Source of the DNA: Corynebacterium sp. ACRPS
Lineage (GTDB): Bacteria; Actinomycetota; Actinomycetes; Mycobacteriales; Mycobacteriaceae
Reading direction: 5' to 3'
Length of the DNA stretch: 48,660 bases
Assembly: GCF_022346005.1 (NCBI RefSeq)
Contig: NZ_JAKRMY010000015.1
Coordinates: 1 to 48,660, forward strand
Every line of letters begins with the position of its first letter. The stretch's first letter is position 1. A program made the translations under genes and the position numbers. This document shows, piece after piece, positions 25,983-35,384 of the stretch. The notes beneath the pieces were generated by a model. That model was not told the origin of the DNA. It made no database searches and saw only the letters and a list, made by a program, of their open reading frames with translations.

Positions 25983-26010
25983 GGGAACTAAATGCGTCCT
26001 CACACCGTTG
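25983..26010 (+). promoter_or_regulatory. Candidate SigH-type promoter of sigB
   Basis: GGGAAC (25983-25988) and CGTTG (26006-26010) are separated by 17 bases. This matches the ECF SigH pattern GGAA(T/C)...GTT of corynebacteria. It lies 40 bases before the sigB start. SigH control of sigB is known in actinobacteria; its use here is inferred from sequence. Confidence 0.5.
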
Positions 26011-26050
26011 TACTTTTTGAAACAGGCGACAATTTCAGGAGGCTGAAAAG

Positions 26051-27064
26051 ATGACGAATCCATCTGCCAACACCGCCAATGGCACTTCGACTGCCACTAC
26101 TGATGAGGAACAGGAAGTAGACCGCGGGTCTCGCCGCAATCAAACCAATGACAATCCCTCTGCGGACTTGGTACGCGTCTACCTCAACGGAATCGGTAAG
26201 ACCGACCTGCTCAGCGCCGAGGATGAGGTCGAACTCGCGCAAACCATCGAGGTAGGCCTGTACGCAGAATACAAGCTCAATAATGCAGAGAAGCTAACGC
26301 GCGCAGAAAAGCGCGACCTGAAGATCTTGGCCCGCGAAGGCAAGAAGGCCCGCTCCCACTTGCTGGAGGCAAACCTTCGCCTCGTAGTCTCCCTGGCTAA
26401 GCGCTACACCGGCCGCGGCATGCCGCTTTTGGACCTCATCCAAGAGGGTAACCTTGGCCTTATCCGCGCCATGGAAAAGTTCGATTACGCCAAGGGCTTT
26501 AAGTTCTCCACCTACGCCACGTGGTGGATCCGTCAGGCCATTACCCGCGGCATGGCCGACCAGTCGCGCACCATCCGCCTACCGGTCCACCTGGTGGAAC
26601 AGGTAAATAAGCTCTCCCGCATCAAGCGTGAGATGTATCAGTCCTTGGGCCGCGAGGCGACCAATGAGGAGCTGTCGGAGGAATCCGGCATTGATGAGAA
26701 CAAAATCGAGATGCTGCTGCGCCAGTCGCGCGATCCCGTCTCGCTCGACATGCCCGTCGGCACCGATGAGGAAGCCCCATTGGGTGACTTCATCGAGGAT
26801 GCTGAGGCTACCGATGCTGAGACGGCCGTCGTGGCCTCTATGCGGCACTCCGATATCCGCGGTGTCATTGACACGCTAGAAAAGCGCGAGCAGGACGTCA
26901 TTCGCCTGCGCTACGGCTTGGATGACGGCGTTCCACGCACCCTTGACCAGATTGGTCGCCGGTTCGGGCTCTCCCGCGAACGCGTACGCCAAATCGAGCG
27001 TGAGGTCATGGCCAAGTTGCGCGATGGCAACCGCGCCGACCGCCTCCGCGAGTACGCGCTATAA
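26051..27064 (+). CDS. sigB: Non-essential primary-like sigma factor SigB
   Basis: A 337-residue group 2 sigma-70 factor used in stress and transition phase. It lacks the long SigA N-terminal extension. Region 1.2 begins at [17 protein letters not shown]. Regions 2.1-2.4 ([32 protein letters not shown]), 3 and 4 ([21 protein letters not shown]) are intact. ATG 26051 has CAGGAGG 9 bases upstream. It is followed by a terminator and then dtxR, the conserved sigB-dtxR order of corynebacteria. Confidence 0.96.
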   Translation: MTNPSANTANGTSTATTDEEQEVDRGSRRNQTNDNPSADLVRVYLNGIGKTDLLSAEDEVELAQTIEVGLYAEYKLNNAEKLTRAEKRDLKILAREGKKARSHLLEANLRLVVSLAKRYTGRGMPLLDLIQEGNLGLIRAMEKFDYAKGFKFSTYATWWIRQAITRGMADQSRTIRLPVHLVEQVNKLSRIKREMYQSLGREATNEELSEESGIDENKIEMLLRQSRDPVSLDMPVGTDEEAPLGDFIEDAEATDAETAVVASMRHSDIRGVIDTLEKREQDVIRLRYGLDDGVPRTLDQIGRRFGLSRERVRQIEREVMAKLRDGNRADRLREYAL

Positions 27065-27093
27065 AACTTTTCGCCTCCTGAACCTTCTTTAAT

Positions 27094-27152
27094 CGCGACC
27101 TCGAACGTGCCGCCGAGAATTTTTTCCAGTGTGCTTTCGAGGTCGCGTTCTC
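27094..27152 (+). terminator. sigB terminator
   Basis: A perfect 12-bp stem, CGCGACCTCGAA (27094-27105) with its complement at 27136-27147, has a 30-base loop and a short pyrimidine-rich tail. The large loop makes it a weaker terminator than others here. Confidence 0.6.
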
Positions 27153-27202
27153 TATGCAAGCGGCGAGCTCGAACTCGTCTCCTTAAAATCTCTCCAGCAA
27201 AC

Positions 27203-27221
27203 TTAGGGGAACTTAAGCTAG
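27203..27221. promoter_or_regulatory. Possible DtxR box upstream of dtxR
   Basis: The 19 bases starting TTAGGGGAACTTAAG agree with the DtxR consensus (TTAGGTTAGCCTAACCTAA) at 13 of 19 positions, with the left half-site TTAGG intact and the right one degenerate. It lies about 80 bases before the dtxR start. Autoregulation is an inference only. Confidence 0.3.
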
Positions 27222-27300
27222 TCTGGATACAGAATGTAAAAAGCGCTGTCTGCTTTGAGCACGGCACGCATTACTGTTTCTCAAAGAAAGGTATGCCCAC

Positions 27301-27978
27301 GTGAGGGACCTCGTTGATACTACTGAGATGTACCTTCGAACCATTTATGAATTGGAAGAAGAAGGCATCACTCCCCTGCGCGCCCGGATTGCGGAACGCC
27401 TAGAGCAATCCGGACCTACCGTATCCCAAACCGTTGCCCGCATGGAGCGCGATGGTCTCCTCCACGTCCGTTCGGATCGGAGCTTGGATCTAACGGAAAA
27501 GGGACGCGAATTGGCTACGGCGGTCATGCGCAAGCACCGCCTTGCAGAGCGTTTGCTTACTGATGTCCTCGGGCTCGATATCAGCAAGGTCCACGATGAG
27601 GCCTGCCGCTGGGAGCACGTGATGAGCGAAGAGGTGGAAAAGCGCATGGTCACGGTCCTCGACGATCCCAGCCGTTCTCCTTTTGGCAATCCGATTCCGG
27701 CGCTGGCGGAGCTGGGCTTCCAGGTCCCCGAACCATCAATTGGGACGCGGGCTATCGATCTCCCCGATGGCGAAGAAAAATCCGCCAAGATTATCCAGAT
27801 CAATGAGATCCTGCAGGTAGATGAGGCTACCTTCCGGGACCTTGCTGAGGCTGGAATCCGGATCGGTACCGAGGTCACCGTGGTCAATAATGGCGGTACG
27901 ATTTCGCTTACCACTCCCTCGGGAAAGGTCATCACCTTGTCAGATGATCTCGCACACGCCGTGCGCGTGGAGGTCTAG
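27301..27978 (+). CDS. dtxR: Iron-dependent repressor DtxR
   Basis: A 225-residue Fe(II)-activated repressor of iron uptake and, in C. diphtheriae, of toxin. The winged HTH (residues about 27-50) reads [20 protein letters not shown]. All metal ligands occupy the C. diphtheriae positions: primary site M10, C102, E105, H106; ancillary site H79, E83, H98. A C-terminal SH3-like domain follows a Pro-rich linker near residue 140. The start is GTG at 27301, preceded by AAAGG. galE begins 3 bases after the stop, so the two form an operon. Confidence 0.98.
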   Translation: MRDLVDTTEMYLRTIYELEEEGITPLRARIAERLEQSGPTVSQTVARMERDGLLHVRSDRSLDLTEKGRELATAVMRKHRLAERLLTDVLGLDISKVHDEACRWEHVMSEEVEKRMVTVLDDPSRSPFGNPIPALAELGFQVPEPSIGTRAIDLPDGEEKSAKIIQINEILQVDEATFRDLAEAGIRIGTEVTVVNNGGTISLTTPSGKVITLSDDLAHAVRVEV

Positions 27979-27981
27979 GCC

Positions 27982-28965
27982 ATGAAGCTTTTGGTTACTG
28001 GCGGTGCCGGCTATGTCGGCAGCGTGTGCTCCGCAGTCCTCGTTGAGCAAGGCCACGACGTCACCATCATCGATAACTTTTCCACGGGAAACCGGGATGC
28101 CGTGCCGCCCGCAGCCCGCGTGGTAGAAGGCGATGTGGCCGACAAGGCTGCAGAAGTACTGGGCGAAGGCGGCTTCGAGGGCGTCCTCCACTTCGCCGCC
28201 CGCTCGCTCGTCGGTGAATCCGTGGAAAAGCCGGACGAATATTGGCAGCACAACGTCGTGACCACGCTGCGCTTGCTCAACGCCATGCGCGATAACGATG
28301 TCAAAAGCCTCGTCTTTTCTTCTACCGCAGCCACCTACGGCGAACCGGAGCAGGTCCCTATTACTGAGGACATGCCGACCCAGCCCACGAATCCCTATGG
28401 CGCTAGCAAATTGGCTATCGACTACATGATTACCTCTTTTGCACAAGCCTTTGGGCTCGCGGCAACGTCCCTGCGCTATTTCAACGTCGCTGGTGCCTAC
28501 GGCTCCATCGGCGAAAACCGCGAGATTGAAACCCACCTCATCCCCATTGTGCTGCAGGTTGCTCTGGGGCACCGCGATAAGATTTTCATGTTTGGCACGG
28601 ATTGGGATACCCCGGATGGCACGCCGGTGCGCGACTACATCCATATCCGCGATCTTGCCGATGCCCACGTGCTTGCCCTCCACAGCAATGCCCCCGGCAC
28701 CCACCGGATCTATAACTTGGGTTCCGGCGAGGGATATTCCGTCAAGCAGGTCATCGAGATGTGCCGGAAAGTCACCGGCCACGAGATTCCGGCGGAGATC
28801 GCCCCGCGCCGCGCCGGAGATCCAGCCACGCTGATTGCGTCCTCAGACAAGATCAAGCGGGAGCTGGACTGGAATCCTCAGCGCACCGACTTGGAAACCA
28901 TCGTGACCGACGCGTGGAATTTCACTCGGCAATTGGGCGACCGGGCGCATTCGGCGCGGCGCTAA
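27982..28965 (+). CDS. galE: UDP-glucose 4-epimerase
   Basis: A 327-residue extended short-chain dehydrogenase that interconverts UDP-glucose and UDP-galactose. It supplies UDP-galactose for arabinogalactan. The NAD-binding motif is [10 protein letters not shown] at the N-terminus. The catalytic serine region is [11 protein letters not shown], and the YxxxK pair is in [13 protein letters not shown]. The length is typical. The dtxR-galE operon is the known corynebacterial arrangement, with no obvious iron logic. Confidence 0.95.
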   Translation: MKLLVTGGAGYVGSVCSAVLVEQGHDVTIIDNFSTGNRDAVPPAARVVEGDVADKAAEVLGEGGFEGVLHFAARSLVGESVEKPDEYWQHNVVTTLRLLNAMRDNDVKSLVFSSTAATYGEPEQVPITEDMPTQPTNPYGASKLAIDYMITSFAQAFGLAATSLRYFNVAGAYGSIGENREIETHLIPIVLQVALGHRDKIFMFGTDWDTPDGTPVRDYIHIRDLADAHVLALHSNAPGTHRIYNLGSGEGYSVKQVIEMCRKVTGHEIPAEIAPRRAGDPATLIASSDKIKRELDWNPQRTDLETIVTDAWNFTRQLGDRAHSARR

Positions 28966-28974
28966 AACGCGGGG

Positions 28975-30060
28975 CTACACAAAGCCATCGGCATCAATCC
29001 CCGCTGCCTCCCGCGCCGCGTCGCAACCGCGGCTCAGGCTGGTAATGAGGCGTTCCCCCATTCCGCTGCGATAGGCTTGGGCAATGAGCTGGCTCAAATT
29101 GTGACCCGGTGCCTCATCGAGGGCGACGGTAAGCGCTGGGCCGGCATAGAGCCCGAATTTCTGCGCCACCTGGGTCGCTGCAAATAACGCCAGCGCGTTA
29201 TAACGGATGGTGCCGCCAAAGGTGCGCGCCGTGGCTAGGAGCAAGGTACCGGCCGCGTGCGGGGATTCGACGAGGTCTCGGATGACCAAGTCGCGCATCC
29301 ACGTCGTCGACATCCACATCGCTCCCACGCAGAGTAATTCTTCGTTGTCTAGGGTCTCTTCCAGCGTCTCTACCTCGCTTAATACATACTGCACATCCGC
29401 GATGAGATGTTGGACCACCCGCGTTGGATCCGTTGTGCCGTAGCCGTGGCCGGCGCGCATCTGCCGCGACAATTCCTCAGCGCAGCGCTGCATGGACCCG
29501 ATTTCTTCGTGCCCGAAGTAAGGGTTGTGCGGGGCGAATTGTTGGACGAGCTCGTCGCGGGAAAGCTCCGGCAAGGTGCCGTTTTCTACGCAGGCGCGCA
29601 TAGAGGAACTGGTGGAAATAGCGGGAATGGTCCCTTCGGTCCAAGCGTGCATAGGGCCCTTGCCGTTCCCAGTGCTAAAGCCAAAGACGAGGTCGTAGGC
29701 GGTGGACGTTGCAATTTCTTCTACCAACCAGCAGGCATCGATTCCGGTGCCCTCGTCATCTTCGAAGTGGTAGAGCGACTCGATCATCTCCCAGAGCTCT
29801 ACTTCCTCGCGCTGGGAAATGATAAAGCCTAGGACTACTTCCGGGTTGCCGCAGTGAAAGGCGCTCATGATTTCTGGCAGGGCGGCGGGGACATCGGACA
29901 AGTCTATGCGCGCGACTGGCCCCATGGTGCGGCCCGCTGGGGTTGGTTCGATGGAGATAAGGACGATGGACTCTGCTGGGAAGAATCCGAGGATTCCTGG
30001 AATATTGGCAAGGATATCGCCGGGTGTACGGATGGGCTGTTGTGGTGTTGTGATCTTCAT
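28975..30060 (-). CDS. DUF4192 domain protein
   Basis: A 361-residue soluble protein of the actinobacterial DUF4192 family, unknown in function. The domain begins almost at the N-terminus (PIRTPGDILANIPGILGFFPAESIVLI) and extends through the protein. The open frame reaches 30177. ATG 30060 is preferred because the family match starts there and the upstream 39 codons look non-coding. It ends 9 bases from the convergent galE stop. Confidence 0.82.
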   Translation of the reverse strand: MKITTPQQPIRTPGDILANIPGILGFFPAESIVLISIEPTPAGRTMGPVARIDLSDVPAALPEIMSAFHCGNPEVVLGFIISQREEVELWEMIESLYHFEDDEGTGIDACWLVEEIATSTAYDLVFGFSTGNGKGPMHAWTEGTIPAISTSSSMRACVENGTLPELSRDELVQQFAPHNPYFGHEEIGSMQRCAEELSRQMRAGHGYGTTDPTRVVQHLIADVQYVLSEVETLEETLDNEELLCVGAMWMSTTWMRDLVIRDLVESPHAAGTLLLATARTFGGTIRYNALALFAATQVAQKFGLYAGPALTVALDEAPGHNLSQLIAQAYRSGMGERLITSLSRGCDAAREAAGIDADGFV

Positions 30061-30258
30061 GGCTTCTAGCTTCGAGGCCTGCGGCAAGTGCCGAAAGCCC
30101 AGCGCGGGCAGAGGGCCAAAATCTGTGGATAAGGTGGGTTGAAAGGGGCATCGGCAAGCAGTTATGCACAGGCCCATCGCACCGACCCTAGCGCCGGTTG
30201 CCTCGTTAGGGCATAATGGGTTATTTAACTACTCCGCGAACACTGAAGTAAGTGCGTG

Positions 30259-30289
30259 TGGGAATAGTGCGGTCCTGGCGGTCGTTGAT
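30259..30289 (+). promoter_or_regulatory. Candidate SigH-type promoter of the PAC2/helicase operon
   Basis: GGGAATA (30260-30266) and CGTTGAT (30283-30289) with a 16-base spacer fit the corynebacterial SigH consensus (G/T)GGAA(T/C)A-N16-20-(C/T)GTT(G/A)A(A/T) at every position. It lies 31 bases before the PAC2 gene start with GGAGGT between, a normal promoter distance. Confidence 0.55.
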
Positions 30290-30320
30290 CTAGATTAAGA
30301 GACCAAGGAGGTAACACATC

Positions 30321-31340
30321 ATGCACGAAGAAGAGCGCAGCATGTACGAATTGGAGTACCCCGCTCCGGTGGTCAAGGACAATTCCGGTGAAGGAAAAGG
30401 CCCCACCATGATTGTTGCCATGCACGGCTATGCCGATGCGGGCCAGGCTATTGAGTCGAGCGCCGATCACCTCAAGGCGGCGCTGGAAAACCGCCAGCTA
30501 GCCTCCTTTAACTCTGATGAGCTCATCGATTACCGCTCGCGTCGCCCCGCCGTCACCATCGATAATGACCGGGCACTCGAGGTAGAACCCATGGATTTGG
30601 GCTTGAAGGTGCTCCGGGATAATTCCGGCAAGTCCTTCCTCCTTCTGTCTGGCCCCGAGCCGGATATGCGCTGGGAAGCATTTACCACGGCGGTGGTCAA
30701 GCTGGTGGAGAAATTTGATATTGAAGATACCATCATGCTCTACGCAGCGCCGATGCCCGTACCGCACACCCGCCCCACCGTGGTCACCGCACACGGTACT
30801 TCCTCCCGCCTGACGGACAGCATGGTCAAGATGGATTCGACCATGATGGTTCCGGGCGCCGCGGCGCTCTACATAGAAAAGGCCCTAGCGGATAAGGGTC
30901 GCACGGTAGCGGGCTATACCGCGCACGTGCCGCACTACCTGGCAGCCTCCCCCTACCCGCAGGCGACGCTGGAGCTCCTCGATTCCGTGGCTAAGGCCGC
31001 CCAACTCAATATCCCGCTGGGCAGCATCGAGGCGGATATTTCCCGCGTCGAGGGTCAACTGGATGAGCAGGTCAATGGCTCCGAAGAGATTGAGGGAGTG
31101 GTCCAGCAATTGGAGCAGCAGTACGATGCCTTCATGGAACGCTACCGCCAGGAGCACCCGCAAGCCATCATGCCGGGCGAAGAAGCCGTGCCCAGCGCTG
31201 AGGAAATCAGCGAGGAGTTCGAGGCATTCCTCGCCTCGCTCGATGAAGATGATAGCGAGGAGATTATCCACACGGATATTGATGACCGCGAAGACTCTGC
31301 CGACGATGACGATGACAGAGACTTAGGCGACGATATCTAA
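30321..31340 (+). CDS. PAC2-family protein
   Basis: A 339-residue protein of the PAC2 fold, named after a eukaryotic proteasome assembly chaperone (Rv2714 type in actinobacteria). The core (residues about 30-240) has the motif IVAMHGYADAGQA and a segment VTAHGTSSRLTDS. The C-terminal 100 residues are helical then strongly acidic (EDDSEEI...DDRE...). Its role is unknown, and Corynebacterium generally lacks a 20S proteasome, so a different role is likely. ATG 30321 follows GGAGGT. The helicase gene begins about 35 bases later on the same strand. Confidence 0.86.
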   Translation: MHEEERSMYELEYPAPVVKDNSGEGKGPTMIVAMHGYADAGQAIESSADHLKAALENRQLASFNSDELIDYRSRRPAVTIDNDRALEVEPMDLGLKVLRDNSGKSFLLLSGPEPDMRWEAFTTAVVKLVEKFDIEDTIMLYAAPMPVPHTRPTVVTAHGTSSRLTDSMVKMDSTMMVPGAAALYIEKALADKGRTVAGYTAHVPHYLAASPYPQATLELLDSVAKAAQLNIPLGSIEADISRVEGQLDEQVNGSEEIEGVVQQLEQQYDAFMERYRQEHPQAIMPGEEAVPSAEEISEEFEAFLASLDEDDSEEIIHTDIDDREDSADDDDDRDLGDDI

Positions 31341-31374
31341 CGAACCCGCCCCCATCGCCGCTAAGGTGGTGGGG

Positions 31375-33918
31375 GTGAACTTATCTCAACAGCTGCCAGA
31401 TTTAACGGAAGTCCCCGAGTCCCTCATTGATGAGGCCATTTGGGATACTTTTAACTCGTGGACCACCAGCAAGGGAATCAATCTATATCCCGCGCAGGAG
31501 GAGGCCTCGCTCGGCATCTTGGCCGGAGATAATGTCATCCTCGCGACCCCTACGGGTTCGGGCAAGTCCATGGTGGCCAACGCCGCCCACTTCATCGCCC
31601 TCGCGCGCGGGCAGCGGAGTTTTTATACCGCACCCATTAAGGCGCTGGTAAGCGAGAAGTTCTTTGCGCTGTGTGAAATTTTTGGCGCAGAGAACGTAGG
31701 CATGATGACTGGCGATGCCACCGTAAACGGCAACGCCCCCATCATCGCCGCCACCGCCGAGATCGTTGCGAATATCGCGCTTCGCGATGGCGCCGAAGCC
31801 AACATCGACCAGGTGGTCATGGACGAATTCCACTACTACTCCGATCCAGATCGCGGCTGGGCCTGGCAGGTGCCGCTCTTGGAGCTACCCAAGGCGCAAT
31901 TCCTCTTAATGTCCGCCACGCTCGGTGATACCGACTGGCTGCAGGAGGACCTCACCCGCCGCACGGGGCGCGAGACTAATCTGGTAGCCGGCTCCACTCG
32001 CCCGGTGCCGCTGGATTTTTCCTATGTTTTCAGCGCGGTGCACGAAACCATCGAAGAACTGCTCGCCGATAATAAGGCACCCATTTATGTCGTGCACTTT
32101 TCCCAGCGCGAGGCGGCCGAGCGGGCCCAAGCCCTGACCTCGCTGTCTGGCATTATTAGCAAAGAGGAAAAAGAGGACATCGCTGAAGAAATCGGCGGGT
32201 TCCGCTTTACCACTGCTTTTGGCAAGGACCTCTCAAAGTTGCTTCGCAAGGGCATTGGCATCCACCACGCGGGAATGCTGCCCAAGTACCGACGACTTGT
32301 GGAGCGCCTTGCGCAACGCGGCCTCCTCAAGGTTATTTGCGGCACCGATACCTTGGGCGTGGGCATCAACGTGCCCATCCGCACCGTCTTGATGACTGGC
32401 CTGGCCAAGTTTGATGGGCAACGCCAGCGCATCTTGAAGTCCCGCGAATTCCACCAGATTGCAGGGCGCGCTGGGCGAGCGGGCTATGACACGGAAGGTA
32501 CCGTCGTCGTCGAGGCCCCGGAGCACGAGATTGAAAATGCCAAGGCCCGCAGGCGCATTGGCGATGACCCGAAGCGGCTGAAAAAGCTGAAGAAGAAATC
32601 CGCACGCGAGGGCGAAGTCTCTTGGTCCGAGAAGACCTTTGCGCGGCTCACAGAAGCAGAACCGGAGCAGTTGACCTCGCAATTCCGGGTGTCGAATTCG
32701 ATGCTGCTGAATGTCTTAGCCCGCCACGGCGACGGCTATGCGCATATGCGCCACCTCTTGCGCGATAATCACGATCCCCGCAGCAAGCAGAACAAGGATA
32801 TCCTCACCGCCCTCGACCTCTTCCGCGGATTGCTAGATTCCGGTGTGGTCCAAAAATCCACCAAGGGGCTCGATATCTACGGCCGCCCCTACCACCTCGT
32901 GCGGGAATTGCCGCGCGACTTTGCCCTGAACCAGCCCCTCGGGCCCTTCGCCTTGGCCGCGCTCTCCCTGTTGGACCCAGAGGCGGACAGCTATCACCTT
33001 GATGTAATCTCGGTCTTTGAGGCGATCCTCGATGATCCCCGGCAGGTGCTGCAGGCCCAGCAGAAGAAGCGGCGCGGGGAAGAAATTGCCGCACTCAAGG
33101 CGGATGGAGTGGACTACACCGACCGCATGAATATCGTGGAGGATATCACCTGGCCCAAGCCCCTAGAGGAGCTACTCGAGCAGGCCTACGATACCTTTGC
33201 GGAAACCAATGCGTGGGTAAAGGAATTCGAGCTGCGGCCGAAATCCGTAGTGCGCGACATGGTGGAAAATGCCATGACCTTCTCGGACTTGGTGGCCACT
33301 TACGGCTTAGCCCGCTCTGAGGGCGTTATCCTCCGCTATCTCACCGATGCCTGGCGCACCCTTAAACAGTCCATCCCCGATGAATATACGACGCCCCAAA
33401 TTGAAGACATCATTGTCTGGCTAGGCGAACTTATCCGCCAGGTGGATTCCTCGCTTGTCGATGAATGGGCGCAGATGGTCGGCGAGGACTCCCCCATCGA
33501 TCAAGATACGCTCGACCGCGAGCTGGCCTTCGGCGTCGAAGATCCTACTGCGCTTACCGCTAACCGACGCGCCTTTGGCATCATGGTGCGCAATTACATG
33601 TTCCGCCTCGCGCAACTCTTCGCGCTGGAGGAAGAAGACCGCCTGGCCGAGGTATTGGATTATCTGGACGAGGTCCCCGATTTTGGCGCCGTCTTGGATG
33701 ACTACTTTGACGAATACGACGATATTGATACCGGCCCTGAGGCGCGCGGCCCGGAGTACTTCCGGTTGGAAGAATCCAGCTCCCGCAGCTGGCCCGTGCG
33801 GCAAATTATCAAGGACCCGGCAGGAGATCGCGCCTATCAATTCGTCGCCACGGTCGATCTGGATGCCTCCGATGAAGCCGGTGAAGTCCGCCTGTCGGAG
33901 TTGCGCGTCGAGTATTAA
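31375..33918 (+). CDS. Ski2/HelY-like DEAD/DExH RNA helicase
   Basis: An 847-residue superfamily 2 helicase. Motif I is LATPTGSGKSMVA, motif II is the DExH-type MDEFHYYSD, and motif III is LMSATLGD. Motif V is GTDTLGVGINVP and motif VI is QIAGRAGRAGYD. The C-terminal 400 residues are the helical Ski2-like part. Relatives act on RNA, for example in decay or ribosome maturation. The bacterial substrate is not known. I chose GTG 31375, about 10 bases after AAGG. GTG 31366 is an alternative. It is co-oriented with the PAC2 gene and followed by a terminator. Confidence 0.88.
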   Translation: MNLSQQLPDLTEVPESLIDEAIWDTFNSWTTSKGINLYPAQEEASLGILAGDNVILATPTGSGKSMVANAAHFIALARGQRSFYTAPIKALVSEKFFALCEIFGAENVGMMTGDATVNGNAPIIAATAEIVANIALRDGAEANIDQVVMDEFHYYSDPDRGWAWQVPLLELPKAQFLLMSATLGDTDWLQEDLTRRTGRETNLVAGSTRPVPLDFSYVFSAVHETIEELLADNKAPIYVVHFSQREAAERAQALTSLSGIISKEEKEDIAEEIGGFRFTTAFGKDLSKLLRKGIGIHHAGMLPKYRRLVERLAQRGLLKVICGTDTLGVGINVPIRTVLMTGLAKFDGQRQRILKSREFHQIAGRAGRAGYDTEGTVVVEAPEHEIENAKARRRIGDDPKRLKKLKKKSAREGEVSWSEKTFARLTEAEPEQLTSQFRVSNSMLLNVLARHGDGYAHMRHLLRDNHDPRSKQNKDILTALDLFRGLLDSGVVQKSTKGLDIYGRPYHLVRELPRDFALNQPLGPFALAALSLLDPEADSYHLDVISVFEAILDDPRQVLQAQQKKRRGEEIAALKADGVDYTDRMNIVEDITWPKPLEELLEQAYDTFAETNAWVKEFELRPKSVVRDMVENAMTFSDLVATYGLARSEGVILRYLTDAWRTLKQSIPDEYTTPQIEDIIVWLGELIRQVDSSLVDEWAQMVGEDSPIDQDTLDRELAFGVEDPTALTANRRAFGIMVRNYMFRLAQLFALEEEDRLAEVLDYLDEVPDFGAVLDDYFDEYDDIDTGPEARGPEYFRLEESSSRSWPVRQIIKDPAGDRAYQFVATVDLDASDEAGEVRLSELRVEY

Positions 33919-33945
33919 TCACACGCGGGTTAGCTAAAACGATAA

Positions 33946-34011
33946 AAGCCACCCCCCTGCGCTGCACCCGGAATCCTATGGGAAACCGAAAGCAGCGCGC
34001 GGGGGTGGCTT
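33946..34011. terminator. Bidirectional terminator between the helicase and ahpD
   Basis: AAGCCACCCCC (33946-33956) and GGGGGTGGCTT (34001-34011) form the outer stem, and GCGCTGC/GCAGCGC form an inner stem. It lies between convergent genes. Confidence 0.8.
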
Positions 34012-34038
34012 ATTCTCAAGGCTAATTAAGCAGCGCTT

Positions 34039-34563
34039 TTAGCGTGCAGCCTCAATCTGGACGGCCTGTGCGACTGCCTGAATGACAGAAGCAACCTTGA
34101 TGGCCTCCCAGACCTGCTCCTTGGTCGCGCCAGCATCGTTGATCTTCTGGGTGTGGGCGCCCAAGCAGTGCTCACAGCCGTTGATAGCGGACACGGCGAT
34201 ATTCCACAGCTCGAAGTTAGCGTCTTCCACGCCCGGCTTGGAGATGAAGTTCATCCGCAGGCCGAACTTAACCTGTGCGTAGTCATCGCCCAACCAGCTC
34301 TTGGCGCGGTAGGCAACGTTGTTCATTGCCATCACGGTGGCAGCGCCGTAAGCGGCGTTGATGGCTTCCTCAGAGAGGTGCTCTTGCGCCTCTTCCGCGA
34401 TTTCAGAAATCACGGTGTCATTGCGGGTAGCTGCCGCCGAGGCCAGCAGGGTGCCCCACAGCTGCTCTTCATCCAGCTCGGTGGTGCGGGTCAACGCGCC
34501 GAGGTTGAGCTTCTGATCCTTGGCGTACTCAGGCAGTGCTGACTTCAAGTTCTCGATAGACAC
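34039..34563 (-). CDS. ahpD: Alkyl hydroperoxide reductase subunit AhpD
   Basis: A 174-residue member of the carboxymuconolactone-decarboxylase fold that reduces AhpC and itself has weak peroxidase activity. With GTG 34563 as start, the catalytic residues of M. tuberculosis AhpD appear at identical numbers: E118, C130, H132, C133 and H137 (in GCEHCLGAH). GGAG lies 8 bases upstream of this start, which supports it over a start at 34581. It is 104 bases downstream of ahpC on the same strand. Confidence 0.95.
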   Translation of the reverse strand: MSIENLKSALPEYAKDQKLNLGALTRTTELDEEQLWGTLLASAAATRNDTVISEIAEEAQEHLSEEAINAAYGAATVMAMNNVAYRAKSWLGDDYAQVKFGLRMNFISKPGVEDANFELWNIAVSAINGCEHCLGAHTQKINDAGATKEQVWEAIKVASVIQAVAQAVQIEAAR

Positions 34564-34667
34564 AGTCTTTCTCCTTCTCAATCTTTTCTCAGTAACTTAA
34601 ATTGCAAGTCGGGTGCGGGCCCTCCCCGCCTCATGGGGCGGGGACAGCGCTCACGCGTAACTAATGC

Positions 34668-35261
34668 TTAAAGCTGGGACTGAACGACGTCCATCTTGTC
34701 GATGTTCTTCGTTGGGTCATTCTTCTCCCAGTTGCAGGCGCAGACCTCTTCGGACTGCAGTGCGTCGAGGACGCGCAGGACCTCGTCAACGTTACGGCCC
34801 ACAGCGTCCGGGGTAACGGAGACGAACTGGATGACACCATCTGGGTCGATGATGAAGGTTGCGCGGTCAGCAACGCCGTCAGCGTTTTCTACGCCCAGTG
34901 CGCGAATCAGGTCGTGGCGCACGTCGGAGAACATCGGGAACGGAACGTCCTTCAGGTCCGGGTGGGTTGCGCGCCAGTTGAAGTGAGCGAACTCGTTATC
35001 GGTGGAGCCGCCCAGCACCTGGGTGTCGCGGTCCTGGAACTCTTCGTCCAGCTTGCCAAAGGCAGCGATCTCGGTCGGGCACACGAAGGTGAAGTCCTTG
35101 GGGTAGAAGAAGACGACCTTCCACTTGCCCTCGTACTTGTCCAGAGAAACCTGCTCGAAGTAGTCCTCTGGCTGGCTAGCGTTAACGTTGTGCAGGTCGC
35201 CGCCGGTTAGGGCGGTGAGGTCGAATTCTGGGAACTTTTCGCCAACGGTCATGATAGGCAT
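34668..35261 (-). CDS. ahpC: Alkyl hydroperoxide reductase AhpC (2-Cys peroxiredoxin)
   Basis: A 197-residue peroxiredoxin that reduces hydrogen peroxide, organic peroxides and peroxynitrite. With ATG 35261 the peroxidatic cysteine is C61 (FTFVCPTEI) and the resolving pair is C174/C176 (EEVCACNW), the same numbers as in M. tuberculosis. The frame extends to 35369, but the extra segment is promoter and leader. AAGGAG lies about 10 bases upstream of ATG 35261. It is divergent from oxyR, its expected regulator, and followed by its reductant partner ahpD. Confidence 0.96.
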   Translation of the reverse strand: MPIMTVGEKFPEFDLTALTGGDLHNVNASQPEDYFEQVSLDKYEGKWKVVFFYPKDFTFVCPTEIAAFGKLDEEFQDRDTQVLGGSTDNEFAHFNWRATHPDLKDVPFPMFSDVRHDLIRALGVENADGVADRATFIIDPDGVIQFVSVTPDAVGRNVDEVLRVLDALQSEEVCACNWEKNDPTKNIDKMDVVQSQL

Positions 35262-35384
35262 GTTCTTCAACTCCTTCTTAAAAGGGTAATCTTTTTTAAG
35301 TTTCCGACAGTCCTGCGCCAAGGACCACGGGCCGGACCCTCTCCGGCCCAACACCAAAGACAATACCATTAATTCCGGTCACGT

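Noticed and set aside
27940..28782. 280-codon open frame antisense to galE
   Set aside because: It is a shadow of galE, which has all catalytic motifs.
31323..31341. TTAGGCGAC... as a second DtxR box
   Set aside because: Only the left half-site matches, it lies at the end of the PAC2 coding sequence, and fit is about 10 of 19.
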